NCBI RefSeq assembly: GCF_030297015.1
Contig: NZ_AP028056.1
Span: 2,676,939-2,740,938, forward strand
Reading direction: 5' to 3'
DNA from: Brooklawnia propionicigenes
Lineage (GTDB): Bacteria; Actinomycetota; Actinomycetes; Propionibacteriales; Propionibacteriaceae
DNA: 64,000 nucleotides
Position numbers and translations under genes: made by a program. Shown one piece after another: positions 17,145 through 28,537 of the stretch (its first letter is position 1; each line of letters opens with the position of its first letter). The notes below the pieces were generated by a model that did not search any database, was not told the origin of the DNA, and saw only the letters and a list, made by a program, of their open reading frames with translations.

Positions 17145-17609
17145 ATGCGCATTGCTCTCGCCAACGACCACGCCGGAACGGCATTGAAGAATGAGATCGC
17201 GGCCTGGCTGCAGTCGCTCGGCCACGAGGTCGTCGACTTCGGCACCTTCGACGAGCAGCCCTGTGACCTACCCGACTACGTCTATCCTGCGGCACTGGCC
17301 GTCTCACGTGGCGAATGCGAACGAGGCATCTTCGTGGACGGTGTCGGCTACGGGTCGGCGATGATCGCCAACAAGCTGCCAGGTGTCTTCGCCGCCGTCG
17401 CGCAGGACCCGTTCTGCGCCTGGCTGGCCCGCTCGCATTCGGACACCAACGTGCTGTGCATCGGCGGCAAGATCATTGGGTCGGCGCTCGCCATGGAAGT
17501 GGTTAAGTCCTGGATGTCGACCGACTGGCTGGGCACGTCCGAAGAGAAGTACGCCCGCAGGGTCGCGAAGGTCGTCGAGATCGCCGAGCGCCACGTCCGA
17601 CCGCTGTGA
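17145..17609 (+). CDS. rpiB: ribose-5-phosphate isomerase B / RpiB-LacAB family sugar-phosphate isomerase
   Basis: 154 residues of the RpiB/LacA/LacB family, interconverting ribose 5-phosphate and ribulose 5-phosphate or a related sugar phosphate. The N-terminal NDHAG phosphate-binding motif and the IANK segment are conserved. The position of the E. coli-type catalytic cysteine reads GIFVDGVGYGSA, so that cysteine is absent; mycobacterial RpiB also lacks it and uses a glutamate instead. The substitution here (Asp and Tyr) differs from both, so the substrate may not be ribose 5-phosphate. It is preceded by a leaderless promoter. Confidence 0.82.
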   Translation: MRIALANDHAGTALKNEIAAWLQSLGHEVVDFGTFDEQPCDLPDYVYPAALAVSRGECERGIFVDGVGYGSAMIANKLPGVFAAVAQDPFCAWLARSHSDTNVLCIGGKIIGSALAMEVVKSWMSTDWLGTSEEKYARRVAKVVEIAERHVRPL

Positions 17610-17679
17610 GTCGGACCTGACGATGCGCATCAATGCGCGTGCCCGCGGCGGGCACCCGGGGCGTGCGGGAACTGGCTTG

Positions 17680-17685
17680 TAAAGT
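17680..17685 (+). promoter_or_regulatory. -10 element of ndk (leaderless)
   Basis: TAAAGT ends 6 bases before ATG 17692; no ribosome-binding site is present between them. Confidence 0.6.
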
Positions 17686-17691
17686 TCAGTC

Positions 17692-18111
17692 ATGAGCGCA
17701 ATCGATCGCACGTTAGTTCTTGTCAAGCCCGATGGAGTGGCCCGCGGACTGATCGGTCAGATCATCGCCCGCTATGAGGCCAAAGGCCTGACTATCCGGG
17801 CGCTCGAGCTGCGTCAGGCGGACGCCGCGTTGGCTGCCCAGCATTACGTCGAACACGTTGGACGCGACTACTACCCATCCCTCGAAGCCTTCATCACGTC
17901 CGGACCGCTGGTGGCGATGGTGCTGGAGGGCGAGCGGGCGATCGACGCGGTCCGGACATTGAACGGGGTCACTGACTCCGCGGTTGCGGCGCCCGGCACC
18001 ATCCGCGGTGATTTCTCGTTGTACAAGAACCGCAATCTCGTGCACGCCTCGGATGCGCCGGACTCGGCCGCTCGCGAGATCGGGCTGTGGTTCCCGGCAT
18101 TGGAGGTTTGA
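17692..18111 (+). CDS. ndk: nucleoside diphosphate kinase
   Basis: 139 residues. It exchanges gamma-phosphates between nucleoside di- and triphosphates through a phosphohistidine. The catalytic histidine is in [12 protein letters not shown], a slight variant of the usual NxxHGSD (Ala for Gly). The N-terminal [14 protein letters not shown] and the PGTIRGDF loop are typical. The stop overlaps the next start (TGATG), coupling it to a CPBP-type membrane protease gene. Confidence 0.96.
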   Translation: MSAIDRTLVLVKPDGVARGLIGQIIARYEAKGLTIRALELRQADAALAAQHYVEHVGRDYYPSLEAFITSGPLVAMVLEGERAIDAVRTLNGVTDSAVAAPGTIRGDFSLYKNRNLVHASDAPDSAAREIGLWFPALEV

Positions 18112-19385
18112 TGTCTGGTACCGACTACCCGCAGAACTCCTACCCCCAGCAGGACGATCGCCCATCGCAGGGCGGCTACTCTCAGCAGCCGGGCTACGGC
18201 GCACCGATCTTTCCCCCGTCCGCCTACCAGCCACTGATGAATCAGCCGCCCGCGTTCGAGCCGTCCCTGCCCATCACACCGACTAGCTATGCGTCGTTCT
18301 GGCGGACGCCCCGCTGGCGCTGGTGGCGCCCGGTCGTCGCTCTGGCGCTCGGCGTGGTCGCCATGTTCGTCCTGGCGCTTGTCCTGTCCGCCGGCGCGAT
18401 CGCCTTTGACATCTCCCGCGGCAGGCTGACGACCCAAGACCTCGCCAATCTGGGACTCGACCAGCTGACGGCCTCGGTCTTCCTGGCGAACAACCTTTCA
18501 CTGGCCGCACTGATCCTGGTCGCTTTCTTCATTTCGGCGGTCATCTTCAAGCAGCGCCCGGGTTTCCTGGCCAGCGTGACCGGAAGCCTGCGTTGGGGTT
18601 GGCTGGGCAGGTGCGTGCTCATCGTGCTGCCCCTCTGGCTGATCTACATAGGCTTCGACTGGTTCTTGACCGCCGAAGCCGGTGGCTTCGACGACCTGGC
18701 CGTCAACCAGGACACCTGGCTGCTGGTCGTCGGCATCCTCATCACCACGCCGCTGCAGTCGGCTGGTGAGGAGTACGGCTTCCGCGGGGTGGTCAACCGC
18801 GCCATCGCCGGCTTCTTCCGCAACGAGAAGGCCGGCCTGGTGGCTGGGCTGATCGTCTCGTCGGGCGTGTTCATGTGGGCCCACTCGGCATCCGACCTCT
18901 GGCTGAATCTCTACTATTTCAGCTTCGGCGCGGCGTCCTGCATTCTGGTCTGGCGTACCGGTGGCCTGGAGGCCAGCATCGTCATGCATGTTGTGAACAA
19001 CCTGCTCAGCGAGGCATTCCTGCCGTTCAGCGACATCAGCGGGCTGTTCGACCGGTCCTCGGGCGCCGGCGGTCCCGACGTCCTCATCGGGATGGCGGTC
19101 ATCGCCGTCGCGACAGCGCTGATCATCTGGCAGGCGCGACGCCGGGGAATCGCGATCACCGCCGCCCCCGCGGCATCAATGCAAGTCCCCGCAGCGCCGA
19201 TGAGCTACCCGCCGCCGGCACCGAACCCCTACCTGGCGCCGGGCTCGACGCCGGAGCCCGGCTGGGGCACCTACCCGGGCGTCCCGCAGCCGCGGTGGCC
19301 GCAGGACGTGCCACCTCAGACCGCGCCCATCGAACAAGATCCGCTGTTCAATCCGCGTCCCTGGGAATCCGGGGACCGGCCCTAG
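18111..19385 (+). CDS. CPBP family intramembrane metalloprotease
   Basis: 424 residues from ATG 18111, with TGGAGG upstream and a one-base overlap with ndk. Residues 1-60 are a Pro/Gln/Tyr-rich cytoplasmic tail; about eight membrane segments follow; the C-terminal 80 residues are again Pro-rich. The Abi/CPBP signature is present: EEYGFRG (the EExxxR motif) in the middle, then HSAS and VMHVVNN histidine motifs. Such proteins are Rce1-like membrane proteases, sometimes linked to bacteriocin self-immunity. Here the neighbours are housekeeping genes, so the role is open. Confidence 0.88.
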   Translation: MSGTDYPQNSYPQQDDRPSQGGYSQQPGYGAPIFPPSAYQPLMNQPPAFEPSLPITPTSYASFWRTPRWRWWRPVVALALGVVAMFVLALVLSAGAIAFDISRGRLTTQDLANLGLDQLTASVFLANNLSLAALILVAFFISAVIFKQRPGFLASVTGSLRWGWLGRCVLIVLPLWLIYIGFDWFLTAEAGGFDDLAVNQDTWLLVVGILITTPLQSAGEEYGFRGVVNRAIAGFFRNEKAGLVAGLIVSSGVFMWAHSASDLWLNLYYFSFGAASCILVWRTGGLEASIVMHVVNNLLSEAFLPFSDISGLFDRSSGAGGPDVLIGMAVIAVATALIIWQARRRGIAITAAPAASMQVPAAPMSYPPPAPNPYLAPGSTPEPGWGTYPGVPQPRWPQDVPPQTAPIEQDPLFNPRPWESGDRP

Positions 19386-19414
19386 CCCGCCGGCCGGTTA
19401 CCATTGCCTGCGAT

Positions 19415-21355
<1,941 letters not shown>

Positions 21356-21367
<12 letters not shown>

Positions 21368-22555
21368 GGCGGTGGCTTCCAGCTCGTCCTCGATCGTGCC
21401 CGAACCGATCGCGATCAGCCCGCAGATCGTCAGCGGGACGAACATCAGCAGCTGGATCCAGATCGGCCACAGGAATGAGCCGGTGGCGTCCTTGAGCGCG
21501 CCCAGCAGGAACGGTCCGATGCAGGCCAGCACGTAGCCGATGCCCTGTGAGAAGCTCGACAGCGCGGCGGTGCCGGCGGGCGTGCTGGCATGCCTGCTGA
21601 ACAGCACCAGGATCATCGGGAAGAACGAGCCCGCGATGGCCAGGAAGACCGGCCACAGCCAGGGCAGCACGGTCGGGTTCCAGATCAGGCCACCGTAGCC
21701 GATGCTGCCGCACACGGCCAGCGCCACTACCAGCGGGGCCGGGTTCTTCATCCGCATCGTCAGGTTCGGGATGATGAACGAGAATGGGATGCCGATGCCC
21801 GCGACGATGGCCAAGAAGTTCCCGGCCTGGATCGGCGTGAATCCTGCGCTCTGGTAGATGGACGGCAGCCAGCCGAACTGGCCGTAGGCCTGCGCGGACT
21901 GCATGCCGAAGAAGACCGCCATCATCCAGCCGAGCCGGGTGCGGGCCACCGCGGCCAGCGAGATCCGGGTGCGTGAACCCCCCGACCAATCGCGGAACCG
22001 CAGCATCGACCAGATGATCAGCGGCAGCGCGAGGGCAGTGGTGGCCACCCAGACCCAGAAGGCGCCGCGCCAGCTGCCCAGCGAGATCGCCAGGGGGGCG
22101 GTGTAGAGGCTGGCCATCGTCAGGCCGATCGACTGGCCGGTCGTGTAGAGCGAGGTGACCAGTCCGCTGCGCGCCGGGAAATGACGTTTGACCAGCGGAG
22201 GCAGTAGCACGTTGATGACGCCGATACCGGCCAGCGCCACACAGGTGGCCAGCATGAAACCGACCGTGGAGTCGCTGACATTGCGGGCGGCCTGCCCGCC
22301 GATGTTGACGATCAACGCCACCAGGATCGCCCGGTGCAGTCCGAGCAGTCCGCTGATCCGTCCGGCCAGGAATCCGAAGAGCGCGAAGCACAGCGTGGGT
22401 AGTGAGGTCAGCAGCCCGCCCATGGTCTGCGACATGCCCAGCTCGTCTTGGATCGACGGCAGGACGGGCCCGATCGCCACCGCAATCGTGCGCAGGTTGA
22501 ATGACGTCACCGTCACCATCAGGGCGAGCAGCACGGACGTCTTCGAGATGCGCAT
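21356..22555 (-). CDS. MFS transporter, CynX/NimT-like
   Basis: 399 residues from ATG 22555 (GGAAAGG upstream); an earlier in-frame ATG at 22612 would add 19 residues. About twelve membrane segments are visible. LPSIQDELGMSQTMGGLLTSLP and the FGFLAGRISGLLG loop match the cyanate/2-nitroimidazole (CynX/NimT) branch of the major facilitator superfamily. The substrate cannot be read from sequence. It is inserted between the two linked radical SAM genes on the opposite strand. Confidence 0.85.
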
Positions 22556-22612
22556 GGCGCCTTTCCAGAGCCGGACCAGGTCAGCTGCGAGCATACGCGA
22601 TATATCGGACAT

Positions 22613-22618
22613 TAAGCT
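22613..22618 (+). promoter_or_regulatory. -10 element before the DUF2344 gene
   Basis: TAAGCT ends 8 bases before ATG 22627; the spacing suggests a leaderless or nearly leaderless transcript, divergent from the MFS gene. Confidence 0.4.
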
Positions 22619-22626
22619 GTCGTGAC

Positions 22627-23328
22627 ATGGCACGTCCACAACCGCCCCAACAACCACCGCCCGTGCAGAAGCTGCGGCTCCGGCATGTGAAGCGTGGTAC
22701 CGCCCGGTTCGCCAGCCACCGCGATTTCGGACGCGCCCTGGAGCGGGCGTTGCGCCGCGCGGGCATCCCGATGGCCTACTCGTCGGGGTTCTCGCCGCAC
22801 CCGAGGGTCTCCTACGCGGGGGCTGCGCCGACCGGTGCCGCCAGCGAAGCCGAGTACGTCGAGTTGGGGCTGAGCGAGCGGTGCGATCCCGAGAAGGTTC
22901 GCGAGGCGCTGAACCGGGTGCTGCCACCGGGATTCGATGTCGTCACCATCGTCGAGGCCGGCGGTCGTCCGCTGCACGAACTGCTCGAGGCCTCCTGGTG
23001 GACGATCGAGTTGCCCGGAGTCGACCCGGCAGTGCTGGCGCAGCTGGCCGGCATCCTGCGCGACGCCGAGCAGGTCGAGGTGACCCGGATGACGAAGAAG
23101 GGGGAGCGGCGTTTCGACGTGCGGGCCGGCCTGATCAAGGTCTGGGCGAGCGAGGACGGCCTGGAGCTGGTGGTGCGGCACAGCGAGCCGCTGGTACGCC
23201 CCGACGATGTGGTCGCCGCGCTGCGCCTGCTGGCCCCCGATGTGCTGTCCGAGATCGATGCGCCGTTGGCCACCCGGCGGGCCCAGGGTCCCCTGATCGG
23301 CGACGAAGTTGGCGACCCGCTGGCCTGA
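22627..23328 (+). CDS. TIGR03936 family radical SAM-associated protein (DUF2344)
   Basis: 233 residues from ATG 22627. After a Pro/Gln-rich N-terminus it has the family features LRLRHVKRGTARFASHRDFGR-like opening, RRAGIPMAYSSGFSPHPR and a SEAEYVEL stretch. The family accompanies the TIGR03960 radical SAM protein (here at 19415) and often lies directly upstream of rne/rng, as in this window. Function is unknown; the constant linkage suggests tRNA- or ribosome-related work (inference). The 273-base gap that follows carries the RNase E leader. Confidence 0.88.
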   Translation: MARPQPPQQPPPVQKLRLRHVKRGTARFASHRDFGRALERALRRAGIPMAYSSGFSPHPRVSYAGAAPTGAASEAEYVELGLSERCDPEKVREALNRVLPPGFDVVTIVEAGGRPLHELLEASWWTIELPGVDPAVLAQLAGILRDAEQVEVTRMTKKGERRFDVRAGLIKVWASEDGLELVVRHSEPLVRPDDVVAALRLLAPDVLSEIDAPLATRRAQGPLIGDEVGDPLA

Positions 23329-23385
23329 CCAGCGGCGAAACAGGGGCTGGATTGCCGAGCTGTGGCATACTAGCCGTTAGGTAAT

Positions 23386-23588
23386 CGTGCCGCCGGCACG
23401 AGCTCCGGGATGATCCTCATCATCCAACCGCGACGCAAACTGCACCGCTGATCGAGATGGTCACGTCGAGTGCCAGTGCGAGTCCGACGCCCTACTGGGT
23501 GCGGCGACCGCGGGGATGAGAGAACCCCGGATGCACCGACAGTTTTGTACCGCGGCTTGCCGCGGTAGTGAGCCGCACCCTCGGGTGC
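23386..23588 (+). promoter_or_regulatory. structured 5' leader of the RNase E gene
   Basis: The 273 bases before rne contain a series of perfect hairpins: 23386-23400 (6-bp stem), 23408-23425 (GGATGAT/ATCATCC, loop CCTC), a long interrupted stem 23498-23537 (GGTGC/GCACC with inner CGGGG/CCCCG), 23548-23567 (8-bp stem TACCGCGG/CCGCGGTA, loop CTTG) and 23575-23588 (5-bp stem with CTCG loop) just before GAGGAG 23591-23596. E. coli rne is autoregulated by cleavage of a structured leader; a similar feedback role is inferred here. Confidence 0.6.
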
Positions 23589-23601
23589 AAGAGGAGCGTC
23601 C

Positions 23602-26571
23602 ATGCTCGATGACACTTCAGTGAACAATGAATCCCCCGAATCGGTGATCGAAACCCCGGCTGCTGCCGAGCAGATCACGACCCCCGAACCCGCCCCCGCC
23701 GTCGCTGACGATCTGCCGCGTCCCCCCAGCGGTCGTCGCTCGAAGACCCGTCCGGCAGGTCCACCCAAGGTGAGTGAGCCGACCCCCGCCGCCGCGGCTG
23801 TCGACCCCGCGCACGAGGACGAGCAGATCAAGGTGGCCCTCAAGAAGGCCGCCCCCCACAAGGCAGCTGCCAAGAAGGCGGCGACCAAGAAGGCCGCGAT
23901 CGACAAGACCACCGGCTCCGAGCGTCCCCCCCGCACCCGGCGCGCCACCAAACCCGTTGCCGAGGCCGTGGCCCCGGAGGTTGTCGAAGAGGCGGACGAT
24001 CATCCGCAAGGCGAGATCCCCGATCTGACGCCGATCGAGCCGGCAGCTGGGCACCGGTCGCAGACCCGCCGCCGCAGCTCATCGCGCAGGCCGGTGCAGG
24101 CCCTGGACGAATCGCTGGCCGGCAGCGCCGACGAGATCGAGGCAGCGCTGGCCGCAGCCGAGAACGCAGCGGCCGGGCGCCGTCGGGCGAAGGCCGCCGA
24201 AGGCGAGGTCGACAAGGAGCAGATGCTCGCATCGCTGGCCGCGGCCATCGCCGGACGACCCGCGGCCGAGGCCGAAACCGCGCTCGCCGAGGCAGAAGTT
24301 GCCGCCGAGGCGGCTCTCATCGCCGCGGTCACCCATGAGCTTTCCGCCGACGATCAGTCCGAGCACGCCGACACCAAGCCCGCCGAAGCCGACGAGTCAT
24401 CCGACGACAGCGAGGCGGCCACGGACGAAGCTGAGGCCTCCGACGAGGAGCAGGGGGAATCGAGCGGTTCGTCCCAGCGTCGTCGCCGTCGCCGCGGCGG
24501 TCGCCGCCGTCGCAGGTCGTCGTCGGGCGCCGGCGATGAGAGCGACGAGCACGCCGAGGACGACGCCGAGACCGAGGCAGCCGCCGTCGAAAGTGACCAC
24601 CAATCCGGCGACAAGACCGACGAGGACAAGTCCGGCGAGCAGGAGGAATCCGGCGAGTCGGCCGGATCGTCCACCCGCAGGCGTCGTCGTCGCCGTCGCC
24701 GCGGCGATGACTCGTCTGAGGACAGCGACGTGGTCGTGCGGGTTCGCGAGCCGAAGCACGCCAGCAGCGATGAGGTCTCCGGGATCGAGGGGTCGACCCG
24801 GCTGGAGGCCAAGAAGCAGCGCCGCCGTGAAGGACGCGCTGCCGGACGCCACCGTGCGCCGATCCTGACCGAGGCCGAGTTCCTCGCCCGCCGCGAATCG
24901 GTGGAGCGGGTGATGATGGTTCGCCAGCGCGCCGACTACACCCAGCTCGCGGTGCTTGAGGACAACGTGCTCGTCGAGCATTACGTCGACCGCAGCACGT
25001 CCACCTCGCTGATCGGCAACATTTACCTGGGCCGCGTGCAGAACGTGCTGCCCAGCATGGAGGCCGTCTTCATCGACATCGGCCGCGGCCGCAACGCCGT
25101 GCTGTATGCCGGTGAGGTCGACTGGGACGCCTTCGACGTCAGCTCCGACAAGCGCAAGGTCGAGCAGGTCTTCAAGTCGGGCCAGCCGGTGCTCGTCCAG
25201 GTCAGCAAGGACCCGGTCGGCGCCAAGGGTGCCCGGCTGACCGGCCACATCTCGCTTCCGGGACGCTATCTGGTCTATTCGCCCGGCGGTCACCTGTCCG
25301 GGATCAGCCGCAAGCTGCCGGATTCGGAACGGCATCGCCTGAAGAAGATCCTCGACTCGGTGGTCTCCGAGGAGTCGTCGGTCATCGTCCGCACCGCCGC
25401 CGAGGGCGCCAGCGAAGATGAGCTGACCGCCGACGTCGAGCGCCTGAAGGCGCAATGGGAGACGATCCAGAAGAAGGCGAAGCAGAACACTGCGCCGCAT
25501 CAGCTCTACGCGGAGCCCGATCTGACGCTGCGGATCATCCGCGACACCTTCACCGAGGACTTCAAGCATCTGTTCGTGGCCGGTAACGGCAGCGATGACG
25601 ATGTCTACGAGCCCATCAAGGACTACCTCGAGCGTGTCGCGCCGCATCTGGCGCAACGGCTGGTCAAGTGGGACGCCACGCAGGGTGATCCGTTCGCGAA
25701 ATTCCGTATCGATGAGCAGATCAGCAAGGCTCTGGAGCGCAAGGTCTTCTTACCCAGTGGCGGCTCGCTGGTCATCGATCGCACCGAGGCCATGACGGTC
25801 ATCGACGTCAACACCGGCAAGTTCACCGGCACCGGCGGCAACCTCGAAGAGACCGTCACCCGCAACAACCTGGAGGCTGCCGAGGAGATCGTCCGGCAGC
25901 TGCGGTTGCGCGATCTGGGTGGCATCATCGTGGTCGACTTCATCGACATGGTGTTGCCGAGCAACCGCGAACTGCTGTTGCGCCGGCTGGTCGAATGCCT
26001 CGGACGCGACCGCACCCGTCATCAGGTCAGTGAGGTCACCAGCCTCGGTCTGGTGCAGATGACCCGCAAGCGCATCGGCACCGGCCTGGCAGAAGCCTTC
26101 ACCGAGGTCTGTGAACAATGCGGTGGACGCGGCTACGTGCGCCACGACGAGCCCGTCGATTCGCAGGCTCCGGCCGACGGCGGCGAGCGTCACGGCGGCA
26201 AGGCATCGTCCAACGCCAGCCGCAGCAACAATCGGCGCTCGAGCAACAAGGCGAAGCCGAAGCCCGAGGAGGCCCCGGTGCCGCCGAAGGCCAAACAGGT
26301 GCAGCCGTCGGAGGAGTCCAGGCAGGCAGCCGCCAGGCTGGCCGCGGCGGCATCACGGCATCACGTCGAGCAGCCCGCGACCGCCGCAGAGCCGGTGGAA
26401 GGCGAGGCCTCCGGTTTCGACACCGATGGTGCCGGCCCGCAGAACGCCGAACTGCCCGCAGAAACCAGGCCGGGCGAACTGCTGCCGGGAGACAAACCGG
26501 CCGGTGAGTTGGAGGCCGGCGCGCCGCAGGCCGCCGATCAGCAGGATGCCGATCTGGTCCAGACGGTTTGA
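23602..26571 (+). CDS. rne: ribonuclease E/G family endoribonuclease
   Basis: 989 residues from ATG 23602 (GAGGAG five bases upstream). Residues 1-430 are low-complexity Ala/Glu/Lys with two Arg-rich patches near 293-310 and 355-370, typical of actinobacterial RNase E. The catalytic half starts with the S1 domain (VEHYVDRSTSTSLIGNIYLG, near residue 457), then the 5'-sensor and DNase I-like regions; VIDVNTGKFTG and GIIVVDFIDM carry the metal-binding aspartates, and the Zn-link CEQCGGRG closes the core near residue 835. A second low-complexity tail follows. It processes rRNA and mRNA. rplU and rpmA follow. Confidence 0.93.
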   Translation: MLDDTSVNNESPESVIETPAAAEQITTPEPAPAVADDLPRPPSGRRSKTRPAGPPKVSEPTPAAAAVDPAHEDEQIKVALKKAAPHKAAAKKAATKKAAIDKTTGSERPPRTRRATKPVAEAVAPEVVEEADDHPQGEIPDLTPIEPAAGHRSQTRRRSSSRRPVQALDESLAGSADEIEAALAAAENAAAGRRRAKAAEGEVDKEQMLASLAAAIAGRPAAEAETALAEAEVAAEAALIAAVTHELSADDQSEHADTKPAEADESSDDSEAATDEAEASDEEQGESSGSSQRRRRRRGGRRRRRSSSGAGDESDEHAEDDAETEAAAVESDHQSGDKTDEDKSGEQEESGESAGSSTRRRRRRRRRGDDSSEDSDVVVRVREPKHASSDEVSGIEGSTRLEAKKQRRREGRAAGRHRAPILTEAEFLARRESVERVMMVRQRADYTQLAVLEDNVLVEHYVDRSTSTSLIGNIYLGRVQNVLPSMEAVFIDIGRGRNAVLYAGEVDWDAFDVSSDKRKVEQVFKSGQPVLVQVSKDPVGAKGARLTGHISLPGRYLVYSPGGHLSGISRKLPDSERHRLKKILDSVVSEESSVIVRTAAEGASEDELTADVERLKAQWETIQKKAKQNTAPHQLYAEPDLTLRIIRDTFTEDFKHLFVAGNGSDDDVYEPIKDYLERVAPHLAQRLVKWDATQGDPFAKFRIDEQISKALERKVFLPSGGSLVIDRTEAMTVIDVNTGKFTGTGGNLEETVTRNNLEAAEEIVRQLRLRDLGGIIVVDFIDMVLPSNRELLLRRLVECLGRDRTRHQVSEVTSLGLVQMTRKRIGTGLAEAFTEVCEQCGGRGYVRHDEPVDSQAPADGGERHGGKASSNASRSNNRRSSNKAKPKPEEAPVPPKAKQVQPSEESRQAAARLAAAASRHHVEQPATAAEPVEGEASGFDTDGAGPQNAELPAETRPGELLPGDKPAGELEAGAPQAADQQDADLVQTV

Positions 26572-26597
26572 CCGGCTGGCAGGGCACGACATAACAT
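26568..26597 (+). promoter_or_regulatory. candidate rplU promoter
   Basis: TTGACC (26568-26573) and TAACAT (26592-26597) are 18 bases apart, giving a leader of about 130 bases before ATG 26734. No clear L21-leader fold is identified. Confidence 0.45.
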
Positions 26598-26733
26598 AGA
26601 TCTTCGGTGCGTCCTCGGCCGTCATCTGTTCGGCTGGGGCACCGTAGAGCGTTGGGCGTCATGGCAGTCAGTGATGGCGGCAGGACGCTCCCAGACAGAA
26701 GAACGAAGTTCCGCCCCTGAAGGTTGGGGGCAG

Positions 26734-27063
26734 ATGAGCGAGAGTGAGTCAGGCGTGTACGCGATCGTGCGCAGTGGCGGCCGCCAGCACAAGGTGGCCG
26801 TGGGTGACATCGTCGAGATCGACCGAGTTGCTGACGAGGTCGGTAGCAGTATCTCCCTGCAGCCGCTGATGCTGGTTGACGGCGACGACATCACCACAGA
26901 TGTCGATGGTTTGGGTAAGGCTTCGGTGACTGCTGAGGTACTCGGCGAGGTCAAAGGCCCGAAGATCCACATTCTGAAATTCAAGAACAAGACCGGTTAC
27001 AAGAAGCGCCAGGGGCACCGTCAGAAGTACACCCAGGTCAAAGTCACCGGAATCGAAGGCTGA
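26734..27063 (+). CDS. rplU: 50S ribosomal protein L21
   Basis: 109 residues from ATG 26734 ([21 protein letters not shown]). It is a 23S rRNA-binding protein of the large subunit. GGRQHKV near the N-terminus, [24 protein letters not shown] and the [10 protein letters not shown]-terminus match the family. An in-frame extension upstream is not L21-like and lacks a ribosome-binding site. rpmA starts 11 bases after the stop. Confidence 0.96.
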   Translation: MSESESGVYAIVRSGGRQHKVAVGDIVEIDRVADEVGSSISLQPLMLVDGDDITTDVDGLGKASVTAEVLGEVKGPKIHILKFKNKTGYKKRQGHRQKYTQVKVTGIEG

Positions 27064-27074
27064 GGGAGGCAGAG

Positions 27075-27332
27075 ATGGCACACAAGAAGGGCGCGTCCAG
27101 CTCGCGCAATGGTCGTGATTCCAATGCTCAGCGCCTCGGCGTGAAGCGTTTCGGTGGCGAGCAGGTCAACGCAGGCGAGATTATCGTCCGTCAGCGTGGC
27201 ACCCACTTCCATCCGGGTGAAGGTGTCGGCCGTGGTGGCGACGACACCCTCTTCGCGCTGATCGCGGGCAAGGTGCAGTACGGCACCCGCCGCGGACGCC
27301 GCGTCATCAACATTGAGCCCAGCGAGGTCTGA
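27075..27332 (+). CDS. rpmA: 50S ribosomal protein L27
   Basis: 85 residues, with GAGGGAGG before the ATG. The N-terminus [20 protein letters not shown] reaches the peptidyl transferase centre in the ribosome, and it lacks the cleavable extension found in Firmicutes. [10 protein letters not shown] is the family signature. It is co-transcribed with rplU and ends at the hairpin at 27358-27390. Confidence 0.97.
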   Translation: MAHKKGASSSRNGRDSNAQRLGVKRFGGEQVNAGEIIVRQRGTHFHPGEGVGRGGDDTLFALIAGKVQYGTRRGRRVINIEPSEV

Positions 27333-27357
27333 GCCCAAACAGCTCAGATCCCGAAGA

Positions 27358-27390
27358 CAGCTCCCGAAGGCCTGAGGCTTTCGGGAGCTG
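27358..27390. terminator. terminator between rpmA and the convergent dehydrogenase
   Basis: Arms 27358-27372 and 27376-27390 pair over 15 positions with one mismatch around a TGA loop; a T-containing stretch follows on the plus strand. It lies between convergent genes and can serve both. Confidence 0.82.
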
Positions 27391-27429
27391 CTGCTTGTGT
27401 GGCGGCGGATGCCGCGCCGAGCCTGCGAC

Positions 27430-28476
27430 CTAGAAGGTCGAGGTGTCGATCACGTAGCGGTAGCGCACCTGGGAGTGCACGACCTTGTCGTAGGCAGCGG
27501 TGATGTCCTCGCCGGAGATGATCTCCACCTGCGGCACCACGCCGTTGGCCGCGCAGAAGTCCAGCACCTCCTGGGTTTCAGCGATGCCGCCGATTTGGGA
27601 GCCCGCCAGCACCTTGTTGCCACTGGTCAGGCTCGACAGCCTCAGCGTGCTCGCGTGCTCGGGCAGACCGACATCGACGAGGACGCCGCCGGGCTTCAGC
27701 AGCTTCAGCATCGCGTCCAGGTCGGCCACCGCGGCCACGGTCGAGACCATCAGGTCGAGGCTGCCGCGCAGTTCCCGCAGCCGTTCGGGCTCGCTGGTCG
27801 CGTAGTAGTCGGAGGCACCGAAGCGCAGGCCGTCGTCCTTCTTGCTCATGGTCTGGCTGATCACCACGACCTCGGCGCCCATCTTCGCCGCGATCTGGAC
27901 GCCAACATGTCCAAGGCCGCCCATGCCGATGATGGCGACCTTCTTACCCGGTCCGGCACCCCACCGCTTGAGTGGTGAATAGAGCGTGATGCCTGCACAC
28001 AACAGTGGCGCGGCTTTCTCGAAGGGGATCTCGTCGGGGATCCGGATGACGTAGTCCTGCTCGACGGTGATGGCCTGCGAGTATCCGCCGGCGGTCGGCT
28101 GACCGCCGCGTCCGATCGAGTTGTAGGTCCAGATCGTGTACGGCTTGGCGGTGCAGAACTGCTCGTGACCGGCCTTGCACTGCTCGCATTCGCGGCAGGA
28201 GTCGACGAAGCAGCCGATGCCCACCTTGTCGCCGACCGTGAACTTGGTGACCTGATCGCCGATCTTCGTGACGATGCCGACGATCTCGTGGCCGGGCACC
28301 AGCGGGTAGATCGCCGGCCCCCACTCGGCGCGAGCGGTGTGAATGTCGGAGTGGCAGATTCCGGCGTACTTGATCTCGAAGTAGACCTCGGTGGGCCCGG
28401 GCTCCCGGCGGGTGATCGTGGTGCGGTGAAACTCGGCATTGTGGTCGTCGGTGGCATAGGCGAGTACCTCGGGCAT
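27430..28476 (-). CDS. zinc-dependent NAD(P)-dependent alcohol dehydrogenase
   Basis: 348 residues of the medium-chain dehydrogenase family, cinnamyl-alcohol/YahK-like branch. Catalytic zinc ligands are in GICHSDIH and PGHEIVG; the structural zinc cysteines are CRECEQCKAGHEQFC. The nucleotide-binding motif is GMGGLGHVGVQIA. It reduces aldehydes or oxidises primary alcohols, probably with NADP(H) as in close family members. Monocistronic on the minus strand, ending at the hairpin shared with rpmA. Confidence 0.92.
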   Translation of the reverse strand: MPEVLAYATDDHNAEFHRTTITRREPGPTEVYFEIKYAGICHSDIHTARAEWGPAIYPLVPGHEIVGIVTKIGDQVTKFTVGDKVGIGCFVDSCRECEQCKAGHEQFCTAKPYTIWTYNSIGRGGQPTAGGYSQAITVEQDYVIRIPDEIPFEKAAPLLCAGITLYSPLKRWGAGPGKKVAIIGMGGLGHVGVQIAAKMGAEVVVISQTMSKKDDGLRFGASDYYATSEPERLRELRGSLDLMVSTVAAVADLDAMLKLLKPGGVLVDVGLPEHASTLRLSSLTSGNKVLAGSQIGGIAETQEVLDFCAANGVVPQVEIISGEDITAAYDKVVHSQVRYRYVIDTSTF

Positions 28477-28537
28477 CTTTGCTCCTCAGCGTCGGGACCG
28501 TTTGCTCGAGTCTAGTGATCCCTCATGTGGAGCGGGG

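Noticed and set aside
18875-19414. Upstream extension of the radical SAM protein
   Set aside because: The frame is open but runs antiparallel in meaning to the CPBP gene in another frame; conserved sequence begins at ATG 19415.
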